DNA of 64,000 nucleotides, taken from CAKZNE01 sp040222435. Its GTDB lineage: Bacteria > Bacteroidota > Bacteroidia > Flavobacteriales > Schleiferiaceae. Under the pieces are notes generated by a model that was given only the letters and a program-made list of their open reading frames with translations, made no database searches and had not been told where the DNA came from. The position numbers and the translations under genes are program-made. Below, piece after piece: positions 54,253-62,544 of the stretch; position 1 is the stretch's first letter; each line of letters opens with the position of its first letter. The stretch is taken from NCBI GenBank assembly GCA_965212245.1, contig OZ243107.1, forward strand, positions 2,108,001 through 2,172,000. The letters run 5' to 3'.

Positions 54253-55434
54253 ATGAAAAAAAACATCAAACTACTGACTCTTTTTATTTTAGGATTTAGC
54301 AGCCTTTGGGCTCAGGAAGAAACAAAAGAGTTTAAGTTGAATCTTCTGGAAACACCATCTGACCCTGCCTTTATAATTATGGGTAACTCCAATACGGAGA
54401 TAGAAACCCCTTCTAATGTATCAGATCTTAAGACTTCATTACAGAATGCTACGAATAACTTTAGCGCGCTGCCTTCTAACTATGCCTTAAGCATTGCTCC
54501 AGGCTGGTTAATTAATGGGAAAGCCATTTCGTACGAGCGCTACCTCAATGATAACTCTGTGATAGATAATGTTTGGCAAAGTTTACAATTGTCTTTAGGA
54601 ACCAGTGTTTTGAATCAAAATAACACGGATTTCAGGCGTATGGGAGCCGGGTTGAAATTTGCTCTGTACCGGGGCGAGGTAGCCGAACGCACCCAGAATA
54701 AGTTCAGACAATATTTACAAAAAGTGCATCTCAATATTTTTGAGGAAACTCAAAAGGAGAAACAGAATGATGCGCTTTACAAGAAATTATCTCAAGAATT
54801 AAAAGAGGCTTATATCAAAAATGATTCGGCCCAAATTAGCCAATTAGAGGTGCAGTTGGAACAACGCACTGAAGCACTTATGCAAAAGGTGTCTGATAAT
54901 TTGGAGAGTTCTAAAAACACAGACCTTAAGATACTTACGGATATCAAACTGGAACGAACTGGTTTCTTTTGGGATGTATCGGGTGCCGGAGCAATGAACT
55001 TCTACAATAAGAACCTGGACAGTTCGGATTTGTACCGCTGGGGGGCCTGGACCAATTTCGGCTGGAAAGGCGATACCAATCAGTTTATTTTTATGGCCCG
55101 CTACCTGAGTTTCACCAATGATCCTTTTGTAACACCAACGGAAGTTATTGATTCGGTAAAATACCAATCGCTGGACTTTGGCCTTAAATACGTTTGGAAC
55201 CCTACGGAAAAGTTCAAGGTTTCAGGAGAAGGAATTTATCGCTTTATGCTGGACGAGGGTATGGATCAAACCTATAAGTTTATGGTAAATTTTGCCTATG
55301 ACGTTGGTAAGAACCAGATCATAAACCTGGCGCTGGGCCGGGACTTTGAAGGCGTATATACCAAAAAGGCATCAGGGCTCATGTACCTGAGCTATATTAT
55401 TGGATTTGGTAATGAGCGAAAATTAAAGGGCTAG
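54253..55434 (+). CDS. Outer-membrane beta-barrel protein with an internal coiled coil
   Basis: The 393-residue protein has a signal peptide (end SLWAQ), a strand-rich first part, an acidic Glu/Lys-rich coiled coil at about residues 150-225, and a C-terminal half of alternating amphipathic strands ending GLMYLSYIIGFG. It is likely an outer-membrane barrel with a periplasmic helical insert. The family is not known to me. It ends 4 bp inside the stop of the convergent FAD gene. Confidence 0.6.
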   Translation: MKKNIKLLTLFILGFSSLWAQEETKEFKLNLLETPSDPAFIIMGNSNTEIETPSNVSDLKTSLQNATNNFSALPSNYALSIAPGWLINGKAISYERYLNDNSVIDNVWQSLQLSLGTSVLNQNNTDFRRMGAGLKFALYRGEVAERTQNKFRQYLQKVHLNIFEETQKEKQNDALYKKLSQELKEAYIKNDSAQISQLEVQLEQRTEALMQKVSDNLESSKNTDLKILTDIKLERTGFFWDVSGAGAMNFYNKNLDSSDLYRWGAWTNFGWKGDTNQFIFMARYLSFTNDPFVTPTEVIDSVKYQSLDFGLKYVWNPTEKFKVSGEGIYRFMLDEGMDQTYKFMVNFAYDVGKNQIINLALGRDFEGVYTKKASGLMYLSYIIGFGNERKLKG

Positions 55435-56990
55435 GACTTAAGCCAGGTCATAACGGCTTCCGCACAGCGTTCACCATCCATACCAGCTGATACAATACCA
55501 CCAGCATAGCCTGCACCTTCTCCACAGGGAAATAGATTATCTATCTGGGGATGTTGCAGGCTATCTTTCTTACGGGGAATCCGCACGGGAGAAGATGTAC
55601 GGCTTTCGGTTCCTACTATATTGGCTTCTTCTGTAAAGTAGCCCTTCATTTTCTGTCCGAAACGTGGAAAGGCTTCCCGCAGCCGCTGAGCAATAGGCTG
55701 AGGTAAAACCTGGTGCATAGGGGCACTCTTTAAGCCCGGCATATAGCTGCAATCATTAAGAGTGGAGGAGATACGTCCTTTTACAAAATCAGTCAAGCGT
55801 TGGGCGGGAGCCGTTTGATCCTCTCCGCCTGCCTGCCATACGGAACTCTCCACTTCTCTCTGATATTGTAAACCGGCTAAGGCTCCAAATTTACGGTAAG
55901 GTTTGAGGTCCTCTGGTTCAATAGCCACTACTATGCCCGAATTGGCAAAGTGGTTATCGCGTTTGCTGGGTGACATGCCGTTAACCACCAGCTCATTGGT
56001 GGCAGTGGCAGCAGGAACAATAAAGCCTCCGGGACACATGCAAAAGGAGTATACACCCCGTCCCTGTACCTGTTCTACCAATTTGTAAGAGGCAGCGGGT
56101 AATACATCACCTCTGGGGGTGCCGTGGTATTGAATCCGGTCTATCAGTTCCTGGGGATGTTCCACACGTACTCCCATGGCAAAGGGTTTAGCTTCAATAA
56201 GGATGTTCCTGCGGTGTAGCAACTCAAAAACATCCCGTGCACTATGGCCGGTGGCCAGAATAAGGGCTTTGCCCTCTAAGGTATCTCCGTTTTGTGTACG
56301 GATGCCGGTGATTTTATTACCCTTCAGGATCAGGTCATCCATGCGGGTATTAAAAAAAATCTCACCACCGTATTCCAGAATTCGTTCGCGCATATTTTGC
56401 ACTACCCTGGGTAGCTTATTGGTGCCTATATGTGGGTGGGCATCAATTAATATATCCTCCACCGCCCCGTGGTGAACCAAAATATTCAAAATACGCTCTA
56501 CGCTGCCTCTTTTTTTACTGCGGGTGTATAGTTTTCCATCGGAATAGGTACCAGCTCCACCTTCGCCAAAACAATAATTGGATTCAGGGTTAACCGTATG
56601 ATCACGGTTAATAGCTTTGAGGTCACGCCTGCGCTCCTGTACATCTTTACCCCGCTCAATGATAATGGGCTTTAGGCCAAGCTCAATACATCGCAAAGCG
56701 GCAAACATACCAGCCGGGCCACAGCCAATAATCAGCACCTGTTCTTTATGATCTACTTTTTGATAAGGCGGTTGAGGAACGGGTTCAATAAAAGGAGGTT
56801 CACCGATAAAAATCCGGCCTTTAAGATTGATCTTAATGTTACGGGAACGGGCGTCAATAGATCGGGAAAGGATTTGTACTCCATTTATTTCTCCGGGTTT
56901 AACACCGGCCCCGGAGGCAAACAGGGCGGGGTAAGCTTCTTCATTAGCGGCTTCCTGAGGTGAGCAAACTAATTCAATGTCCTTTGTCAT
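55431..56990 (-). CDS. FAD-dependent oxidoreductase (NAD(P)/FAD superfamily)
   Basis: The 519-residue protein has the FAD-binding GxGxxG (IIGCGPAGMFAALRC), the ERG and GGAGTYSDGKLYTR motifs, and the end YAGGIVSAGMDGERCAEA. It belongs to the widely spread BT_3686-like, DUF-type FAD proteins, whose physiological substrate is unknown. A short N-terminal domain precedes the FAD domain. The promoter is a TAACTTTG element just upstream. Confidence 0.85.
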   Translation of the reverse strand: MTKDIELVCSPQEAANEEAYPALFASGAGVKPGEINGVQILSRSIDARSRNIKINLKGRIFIGEPPFIEPVPQPPYQKVDHKEQVLIIGCGPAGMFAALRCIELGLKPIIIERGKDVQERRRDLKAINRDHTVNPESNYCFGEGGAGTYSDGKLYTRSKKRGSVERILNILVHHGAVEDILIDAHPHIGTNKLPRVVQNMRERILEYGGEIFFNTRMDDLILKGNKITGIRTQNGDTLEGKALILATGHSARDVFELLHRRNILIEAKPFAMGVRVEHPQELIDRIQYHGTPRGDVLPAASYKLVEQVQGRGVYSFCMCPGGFIVPAATATNELVVNGMSPSKRDNHFANSGIVVAIEPEDLKPYRKFGALAGLQYQREVESSVWQAGGEDQTAPAQRLTDFVKGRISSTLNDCSYMPGLKSAPMHQVLPQPIAQRLREAFPRFGQKMKGYFTEEANIVGTESRTSSPVRIPRKKDSLQHPQIDNLFPCGEGAGYAGGIVSAGMDGERCAEAVMTWLKS

Positions 56991-56997
56991 ACAGCTA

Positions 56998-57005
56998 CAA
57001 AGTTA
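56998..57005 (-). promoter_or_regulatory. TAnnTTTG promoter element of the FAD oxidoreductase gene
   Basis: TAACTTTG on the minus strand, 7 bp before the ATG, so the transcript would be nearly leaderless if this is used. Confidence 0.4.
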
Positions 57006-57052
57006 ATTCAAAGATCCCCATCTGCTAATGATACTCTTTTACTTTCCTTCTT

Positions 57053-57445
57053 CTATTGAAACTGGAAATCAGGAATAGGAGAAGAAACATCTACCACCAC
57101 ATGGTTTGGGTCTTGCAGCAGCATTCTGCGTTGTCCATAAAAAGTATCCCGGGGTTCTTCAAGAATATGAAAATCGGTTTGTCTGACCTTTTCGAAGAGG
57201 GCATTTACATCCTCTGTTATCAGAGTGAGATATACAGAGCCTGTACCGTTTAGAAGTGAAGAGGGTACAATTTCATGATCTTTTTGAATAATGCCGAGCT
57301 CATGTTTTTTATCTTTTGAGGCCATGGATAAAAACCAATCACTATCATACAACACTTCAAAGTCAAAAAGGGTGGTGTAAAAGTGTTTACTGGCTTCCAG
57401 GTTGTTTGAGAGGATGTTGATCATCATCCGGTGTACTGTTTGCAT
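57053..57445 (-). CDS. VOC/glyoxalase-fold protein
   Basis: The 130-residue protein fits a single-repeat vicinal-oxygen-chelate fold (INILSNNLEASKHFYTTLFDFEV, GSVYLTLITEDVNALFEKV, LLQDPNHVVVDV). Members are metal-binding dioxygenase, glyoxalase or antibiotic-binding proteins. It is the last gene of the WYL operon, overlapping the broken hydrolase. The ligand is unknown. Confidence 0.85.
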   Translation of the reverse strand: MQTVHRMMINILSNNLEASKHFYTTLFDFEVLYDSDWFLSMASKDKKHELGIIQKDHEIVPSSLLNGTGSVYLTLITEDVNALFEKVRQTDFHILEEPRDTFYGQRRMLLQDPNHVVVDVSSPIPDFQFQ

Positions 57446-57708
57446 AATTTTAATTTATGAAAGGGTTGTGCACTGAACAACAGGCATTCATCCTGAAAGT
57501 TAGCTGTTTTCATAAAGATTTGAATAGCTAATATAGAGGCTTTGGATTTTTCCTCCGGTATAAAATGCCCGCAATTAAACTCTTTTACCCAGGTGTTAAA
57601 AAAAACTATTCTTTTTATGCGTTTCGGGTTTTGCAAAGCGGCTCCTAACCCAATAGGTCCGCCAAAGTCATGCACGATCAGGGTGATCTTCTTAAATCTT
57701 GGTGTAGA
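57424..57708 (-). pseudogene. Remnant of a haloalkane-dehalogenase-like alpha/beta hydrolase
   Basis: An open stretch from just after the DUF1801 stop reads STPRFKKITLIVHDFGGPIG and NPKRIKRIVFFNTW, the nucleophile region (Asp in HDFGG) of dehalogenase-like hydrolases. The N-terminal third, the acid and the His region are all missing, and the end (LKLCKQYTG) overlaps the VOC gene start. Both sides are gone, so the gene is decayed. Confidence 0.7.
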
Positions 57709-58080
57709 TCAAGATTTGGGTTGCTGATAGAAGCGGAGGGCCAGCTTTATGATCTGCACGATGTCCTCCACCGGTAAGTCGTCCTCAGGCGTAAACCGAA
57801 CAATTTTCATGCGCTTGCGATCATCCTGCTCCAGCATGGGGTGTTCCATGCGGTAGCCATCGGCAAAACTCAGGTAGGGTTTGGAGCGGTTACCCTTATC
57901 AAACCAGAAATAGCAAAACATTTTTTTACCCATCGTAAAAAATGGCATGCTGTATTTCCAGCTTTCCTTCATCCGGGTATCTTGTTGAAGAATGGTCTCA
58001 CGTAAAAAGAGAAGGGTCCCCCGAAGTGGTTCTTCAAGGGACGTATAAAATTCTTCTAATTTATATTGGTGATTATTCAT
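57709..58080 (-). CDS. DUF1801-like protein
   Basis: The start at 58080 (MNNHQYKLEEFYTSLEEP) overlaps the end of the GyrI-like gene by 8 bp, so it is translationally coupled. The 123-residue product has the DUF1801 pattern (IMKESWKYSMPFFTMGKKMF, FADGYRMEHP). DUF1801 is a YdhG/NADPH-type small domain found next to stress and regulator genes. Function unknown. Confidence 0.82.
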   Translation of the reverse strand: MNNHQYKLEEFYTSLEEPLRGTLLFLRETILQQDTRMKESWKYSMPFFTMGKKMFCYFWFDKGNRSKPYLSFADGYRMEHPMLEQDDRKRMKIVRFTPEDDLPVEDIVQIIKLALRFYQQPKS

Positions 58081-58537
58081 GGATACCAACCAGTATATCC
58101 ACTTCCGCATTGGTAGGGTCGGTGGCTTTTTTACCAAAGATCTCAAAGTCTGCTATAAAACTCCTGTTTAATGGGGCTTCAAAGATTTTAAGCCATGCTT
58201 CATATACTACATTCCCTTCCCGAAGATTGCCCTTGGCCTGGAAAACGGCATAGGTTTGAGTTGGTATATCCAGACTCACCATACCTTCCGGAACTTTTTC
58301 ACCTGAAGATACACGGCATCCAAGTATAGTATCATAAGGCTGAGTATGATCATGCTCGTAATTAGTGTAAACCGAATATATTTCATCACCTAATTTACCG
58401 GGTATCTTATTCATGATATCATCGCGCATAAAACGATCCCATAACTGCGCAATTTCGGTTCCGGACTTCCCTTTTTCATTAGAGGTCCGGATGGAAATTC
58501 CAATAATGGTAAAGGCTTTTTTTTGAATGGTTTTCAT
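58073..58537 (-). CDS. GyrI-like effector-binding domain protein
   Basis: The 154-residue protein matches the AraC effector-binding/GyrI-like fold (residues 2-150: FTIIGISIRTSNEK, YSVYTNYEHDHTQPYDTILG, YAVFQAKGNLREG...WLKIF). Such domains bind hydrophobic or drug-like ligands. It starts 4 bp inside the WYL regulator gene, so it may supply a ligand signal to it or sequester drugs. Confidence 0.85.
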   Translation of the reverse strand: MKTIQKKAFTIIGISIRTSNEKGKSGTEIAQLWDRFMRDDIMNKIPGKLGDEIYSVYTNYEHDHTQPYDTILGCRVSSGEKVPEGMVSLDIPTQTYAVFQAKGNLREGNVVYEAWLKIFEAPLNRSFIADFEIFGKKATDPTNAEVDILVGIHE

Positions 58538-59313
58538 ATAGTGCTTTTTGGATTTGCCGCTAAAGTAAAACCGTCCTGTGCCAAGGGTATGTCAGGGGTA
58601 GGTGGGAATTTTTTACGGCATTCCTCAAAATATTCTTCCAGGCTTAGGGAATGAGGCTCAAAGTATTGTTCGTTTGCGCGGACTGAGCGAATACAATCTA
58701 AGCGGAAGGAACGCCAGTCCCGCTTTGTACGGCAGTGTGCTATCAGTATCCAGTTTCCCCGGGTGCTGTATAAGGCGAAAGGTTCAATACAGCGCTGGCT
58801 GAGCTCACCATTCAGCGATTGGTACTGAAGGTCTAATACGGAATAATTGGTGATGGCTTTTTGAATGAGACTGAGATTTTCGCTGGATGGCTGCACCTTG
58901 TTTTCACTGTTGCCGGTGTTGCGAATCTGTATACGATTGGCGAGTATATCCGCTTTTTGTTTTTGTCCGGAACGCAATATAGCCCTGATCTTGGTGGCGG
59001 CACTTTCAAAAGCCCGGGTAAAGGAATAGTCTGTATTATGACGAAGAATATGCTCTGCCGTAATAATGGCATTGGCTTCTTCTTCAGTAAAAGCCACCGG
59101 TGAAAGGCGAAAATCTGCCATTAGCGAATAGCCTTTACCTTCTTCGGTAACGATGGGTATACCTGATTGTATCAGGGTCTGGATGTCGCGGTAAATAGTA
59201 CGGATGCTTACCTGGTGGCGATCGGCCAATTCGCGGGCTGTGATCATGCTGCGCGATTGCAGTTGGGTGCTAATGGCAGTGAGCCGGGCCAAACGTGGTT
59301 TTTCATTCTCCAT
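58534..59313 (-). CDS. WYL-domain transcriptional regulator (YafY-like)
   Basis: The 259-residue protein has an N-terminal winged HTH (residues ~8-60: LADRHQVSIRTIYRDIQTLI) and a C-terminal WYL domain (residues ~140-220), with FALYSTRGNWILIAHCRTKRDWRSFRLDCI close to the WYL pattern. WYL domains bind nucleic-acid or small-molecule ligands. It heads an operon of four to five genes and probably regulates it. The start overlaps a TAnnTTTG element upstream. Confidence 0.9.
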   Translation of the reverse strand: MENEKPRLARLTAISTQLQSRSMITARELADRHQVSIRTIYRDIQTLIQSGIPIVTEEGKGYSLMADFRLSPVAFTEEEANAIITAEHILRHNTDYSFTRAFESAATKIRAILRSGQKQKADILANRIQIRNTGNSENKVQPSSENLSLIQKAITNYSVLDLQYQSLNGELSQRCIEPFALYSTRGNWILIAHCRTKRDWRSFRLDCIRSVRANEQYFEPHSLSLEEYFEECRKKFPPTPDIPLAQDGFTLAANPKSTI

Positions 59314-59320
59314 CGGGTAA

Positions 59321-59328
59321 CAAATATA
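59321..59328 (-). promoter_or_regulatory. TAnnTTTG promoter element of the WYL operon
   Basis: TATATTTG on the minus strand, 7 bp before the start codon. Confidence 0.4.
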
Positions 59329-59392
59329 ACCAAGACATGGCTGAACTATATTTCAAATTCAGAGTGGCTTAAAATAAAATAAGAAACAGGAT

Positions 59393-60091
59393 TTATTCGA
59401 AAGTAAAGCAGATCAGAATACTACGGCTTTCTAAACGGTGAATTCCTTCCACCAGAAAGGTGCCGTCTTCTACCAGCAGGTCTGCATATCCGAAAGAGGC
59501 TTTGATTTGAGGAGAGAATTTGAAATACTCAAAGTAAAAATCCAGCCCGAAACCGAATTCATAAAACAGATCGTTACTGGCAATCTTAAATACGTTATCG
59601 TCTTTTGACTCTTCCTTTGAGGCTAAATCTTTATTGTACTTAATACCTCCCACTACATACATTCCAAAATTATTAACCCGTTTGGCGCGGTAGCGAAATT
59701 CCAGCGGGAATTCAATGGAGCTGCTTACGATCTCTTTAGGAACCTGAACACGCTCACCCGTAGTAGGGGAGAGAACGTCAAACGTGAGTACACGATTGCT
59801 GGAAGCAAAGCCCGGTAAAAAGCGCAGATCCAGGTAACGTGCTATTTTAAGGTTGGCTATAATATTAATGTTATAACCTGGGTTTACGGTAGACTGTACA
59901 GAGTAGAAACCTGGTACGGTGCTTAGATTTTCAATTTCCTGAATATGAAAATCATAAAAGTTGAACCCCAGCAAAAAGCCAAAGTGCATTCTCCGGTCAT
60001 TATAATGCGGCAGATTTTCCAAACCCCTTTGAGCAAAGGCTCCGGAGCTGGCGAATAAAATGCATGCAAGTATGAGAAAACTTTTCTTCAT
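59393..60091 (-). CDS. porT: Type IX secretion outer-membrane protein PorT
   Basis: The start at 60091 (MKKSFLILACILFASSGAFA) gives a signal peptide. The ~232-residue mature barrel (HFGFLLGFNFYDFHIQEIENL, NNFGMYVVGGIKYNKDLAS, RSILICFTFE) matches PorT of the gliding/T9SS machinery. The adjacency to ubiE is the same as in Flavobacterium. It ties to the many T9SS substrates in this window. The longer frame adds nine residues inside the end of ubiE and is not used. Confidence 0.88.
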   Translation of the reverse strand: MKKSFLILACILFASSGAFAQRGLENLPHYNDRRMHFGFLLGFNFYDFHIQEIENLSTVPGFYSVQSTVNPGYNINIIANLKIARYLDLRFLPGFASSNRVLTFDVLSPTTGERVQVPKEIVSSSIEFPLEFRYRAKRVNNFGMYVVGGIKYNKDLASKEESKDDNVFKIASNDLFYEFGFGLDFYFEYFKFSPQIKASFGYADLLVEDGTFLVEGIHRLESRSILICFTFE

Positions 60092-60117
60092 ATCAGAAAA
60101 ACGTGCGCAATATAGCA

Positions 60118-60846
60118 TTATTTCACAGCTTCGTAAATCATAGCGACCCCAAAAGTTACCGTCTGGAAATTTGCTTTCTGATAGCCCAGTTTGTCTAGTA
60201 TATCGGTAAAGCGTTTGCCATATGGAAAAGCATCAACCGAAGCAGGCAGGTAAGTGTAAGCACTTTGATCTTTACTGATGAACTTCCCCAGTGTGGGCAA
60301 TATGTTTTTGAAGTAAAAGCGATATACCTGTTTAAAGGGAAATGAGGAAGGCTGCGAAAATTCCAGTACCAATAATTTACCTCCGGGTTTAAGCACCCGG
60401 AAAATTTCACTTAAACCTTTTTCCAGATTCTCAAAATTCCGAACACCAAAGGCTACCGTTACCGCATCAAAAGAGGCATCAGCAAAAGGCAGGTTTTCAG
60501 AATCACCCTGCTCAAGGCTGATGATGTGGGTAAGCTTACGGTCTTCTATTTTTTTTTGCCCTACTTTAAGCATGCCGGCTGAAAGATCCAGCCCCACAAT
60601 TTTTTCGGGACTGGCCTTGGTAAGAGCTATGGCCAGATCCGCAGTTCCGGTGGCTACATCCAATATGGTTTTGGGTTGATCTTTAGCCACCATTTTTACC
60701 ACTTTTTTGCGCCAGCCTTTGTCAATGCTCATGGAAAGCATGTGGTTCAGAAAATCATAACGGTGCGAAATATTATCAAACATCTCAGCTACCTGTTCCT
60801 TTTTACCTCCTTCCTTTTCTTCGTAGGGTTTTACCTCTTTACTCAT
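60118..60846 (-). CDS. ubiE: Demethylmenaquinone methyltransferase (UbiE/MenG)
   Basis: The 242-residue SAM methyltransferase has RYDFLNHMLSMSIDKGWRKKV (shortened), DVATGTADLAIAL, GLDLSAGMLKVG and VAFGVRNFENLEKGLSEIFRVLKPGG. It adds the final methyl group in menaquinone synthesis. It precedes porT by 26 bp and is preceded by a TACCTTTGCACC promoter. Confidence 0.95.
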   Translation of the reverse strand: MSKEVKPYEEKEGGKKEQVAEMFDNISHRYDFLNHMLSMSIDKGWRKKVVKMVAKDQPKTILDVATGTADLAIALTKASPEKIVGLDLSAGMLKVGQKKIEDRKLTHIISLEQGDSENLPFADASFDAVTVAFGVRNFENLEKGLSEIFRVLKPGGKLLVLEFSQPSSFPFKQVYRFYFKNILPTLGKFISKDQSAYTYLPASVDAFPYGKRFTDILDKLGYQKANFQTVTFGVAMIYEAVK

Positions 60847-60865
60847 AGTCCTTGAAAATGCGGTG

Positions 60866-60873
60866 CAAAGGTA
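60866..60873 (-). promoter_or_regulatory. Promoter element of ubiE (TAnnTTTGCACC)
   Basis: TACCTTTG followed by CACC on the minus strand, 19 bp before the start codon of ubiE-porT. Same extended form as before rpsO and tamL. Confidence 0.55.
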
Positions 60874-60900
60874 AGTGGTTCATGCCAATGTTTAAGTGGT

Positions 60901-61932
60901 TCAGGAATGTTCCAGGGCAAGAGTCACTTTATGGAGCACATCTTTTGGCTCCAGCCAGTTCAGGCAGGCATAATCGCCCCTTAAACAAGGTTTATTACCG
61001 TATACAGAACAAGGTCGGCAGGCTAATTTTTCAACCGGTATCTCAGCTTTGAACCGCTCATTTTTTCCTAAGGGACCAAAGCCTGCATCGCTGTGAGTAG
61101 CTCCCCAAATACTAACTACGGGAATACCGGTAAGGGTAGCCATGTGCATATTGGATGAGTCCATGGCAATCATTAGCGCAAGTTTTCGCATTAAGTTCAG
61201 CTCAGCGTCCAGTTTAAAAGCTCCGGCTGCGTTTTTTATGGAGTTGTTCAGGATTAATTCATTCAGTTTTTCTTTTTCATCCGGCCCCCCGAAAAGTATA
61301 ATGTGATATCCTTTTCCAGTGAGTAATTGCAGCAGTTCCCGGGTTTTATGCAGGGGCCACATCTTTCCCTGGTGTTGTGCAAAGGGTGCAATTCCAATAG
61401 TTATGGTTTGCGAATGATGAGGAAGTAAAGTGCTGAAATCTTCCGGACTGGTATACTCAATCCGGGGCTGTTCGCCCGGATCATATTCTAAATGTAAACC
61501 CGCCTGGCGGAATACCTGTGCGTAACGCTCCGTGGTGTGTGGCAATGATTGGCGTATCTTATTATCGGGCCGTACAAGTGCTTTCTTTTCCGTCCGGCCC
61601 TTGTGTATGTGATACACCGGAATACCGCTGCCTCTAAAAAACATGGATAACACACGGCTGCGTAATACGTAGTGCAGATCGATAATTACATCCGGCTGAT
61701 ATTGGTCTTTCAGTTCTTTGTAAAGTTTCCACAGACCTTTAAATCCTTTATAGGTATGGCTTACATCAGCGCCATGAAAAGCAACAGATAAAGGTGTGAA
61801 GAGCGGTGCCATAAAAGGCCGGGACACCACTGTTATTTCAGCATCAGGGTTTTGTTCGGTCAGTTTTTGCAACACCGGCAGGCTTAGGGCTACATCCCCC
61901 AGTGCCGAGAAGCGAAAGACCAAAACCCGCAT
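60901..61932 (-). CDS. Glycosyltransferase family 9 (heptosyltransferase-like)
   Basis: The 343-residue protein has VLVFRFSALGDVALSLPVLQK at the N-terminus and the C-terminal donor-site segment ALMIAMDSSNMHMATLTGIPVVSIWG, the GT-B, GT9 pattern as in ADP-heptose:LPS transferases. It probably adds a sugar in lipopolysaccharide core synthesis. It overlaps DUF4254 by one base, so it is part of that operon. Donor sugar uncertain. Confidence 0.88.
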   Translation of the reverse strand: MRVLVFRFSALGDVALSLPVLQKLTEQNPDAEITVVSRPFMAPLFTPLSVAFHGADVSHTYKGFKGLWKLYKELKDQYQPDVIIDLHYVLRSRVLSMFFRGSGIPVYHIHKGRTEKKALVRPDNKIRQSLPHTTERYAQVFRQAGLHLEYDPGEQPRIEYTSPEDFSTLLPHHSQTITIGIAPFAQHQGKMWPLHKTRELLQLLTGKGYHIILFGGPDEKEKLNELILNNSIKNAAGAFKLDAELNLMRKLALMIAMDSSNMHMATLTGIPVVSIWGATHSDAGFGPLGKNERFKAEIPVEKLACRPCSVYGNKPCLRGDYACLNWLEPKDVLHKVTLALEHS

Positions 61933-62543
61933 TAATCTTTGTTTTGCGCGTATAATACCGGGTTTAATTCCGGGTCGTTATACATTTTCATTTGACGGTA
62001 TACCTTCATAATACGGCTGCCGTTTTGCAGATCTTCCAGTAACTGATCCACTGCGGTAGAGAGGTCACTGCGCTGGGTGAGCAGAACATTGTATTTAAAA
62101 CGGTTTTTATGCTGTAGTTCCTCATTGATGTCCGTACGTTCAGCTTCAATTTTCATGTGATAGATCTTAAGCGCCAGGATAGATAAACGGTCAATAGCCC
62201 AGGCCGGGCTTTCGGTGTTTATCCTTGCAGAGGAATCTCTCTTCACATCTTTGAACTTCAGAAGGTAATGATCATCCACCTGCTCTACCAGGTCCGTGCG
62301 ATCCTGGTTACTGGCGTCAATCCTGCGTTTTATCTTCAGCGCTGTTTCGCTGTCAATGGCCGGATCGCGGATAATATCTTCCAGATGCCACTGCACCGTG
62401 TCAATCCAGTTTTTACGGTATAGTAAGTGCTCATATGAATCTTCCGGGTAAGGGTTTTTCATAATGGCATCTACATTGTCCTGAATATGGTAATCTTCAA
62501 TACTCCGTTCAAAAACGGAAAACATGCTCACTGCTGTTTTCAT
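61932..62543 (-). CDS. DUF4254 protein
   Basis: The 203-residue protein is largely helical, with MFSVFERSIEDYHIQDNV, HLLYRKNWIDTVQWHLEDIIRDP and INTESPAWAIDRLSILALKIY. These are the DUF4254 signatures. The family is typically next to GT9 genes in Bacteroidota, as here, but its role in glycan synthesis is unproven. One base separates it from the aminotransferase stop. Confidence 0.85.
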   Translation of the reverse strand: MKTAVSMFSVFERSIEDYHIQDNVDAIMKNPYPEDSYEHLLYRKNWIDTVQWHLEDIIRDPAIDSETALKIKRRIDASNQDRTDLVEQVDDHYLLKFKDVKRDSSARINTESPAWAIDRLSILALKIYHMKIEAERTDINEELQHKNRFKYNVLLTQRSDLSTAVDQLLEDLQNGSRIMKVYRQMKMYNDPELNPVLYAQNKD

Positions 62544-62544
62544 T

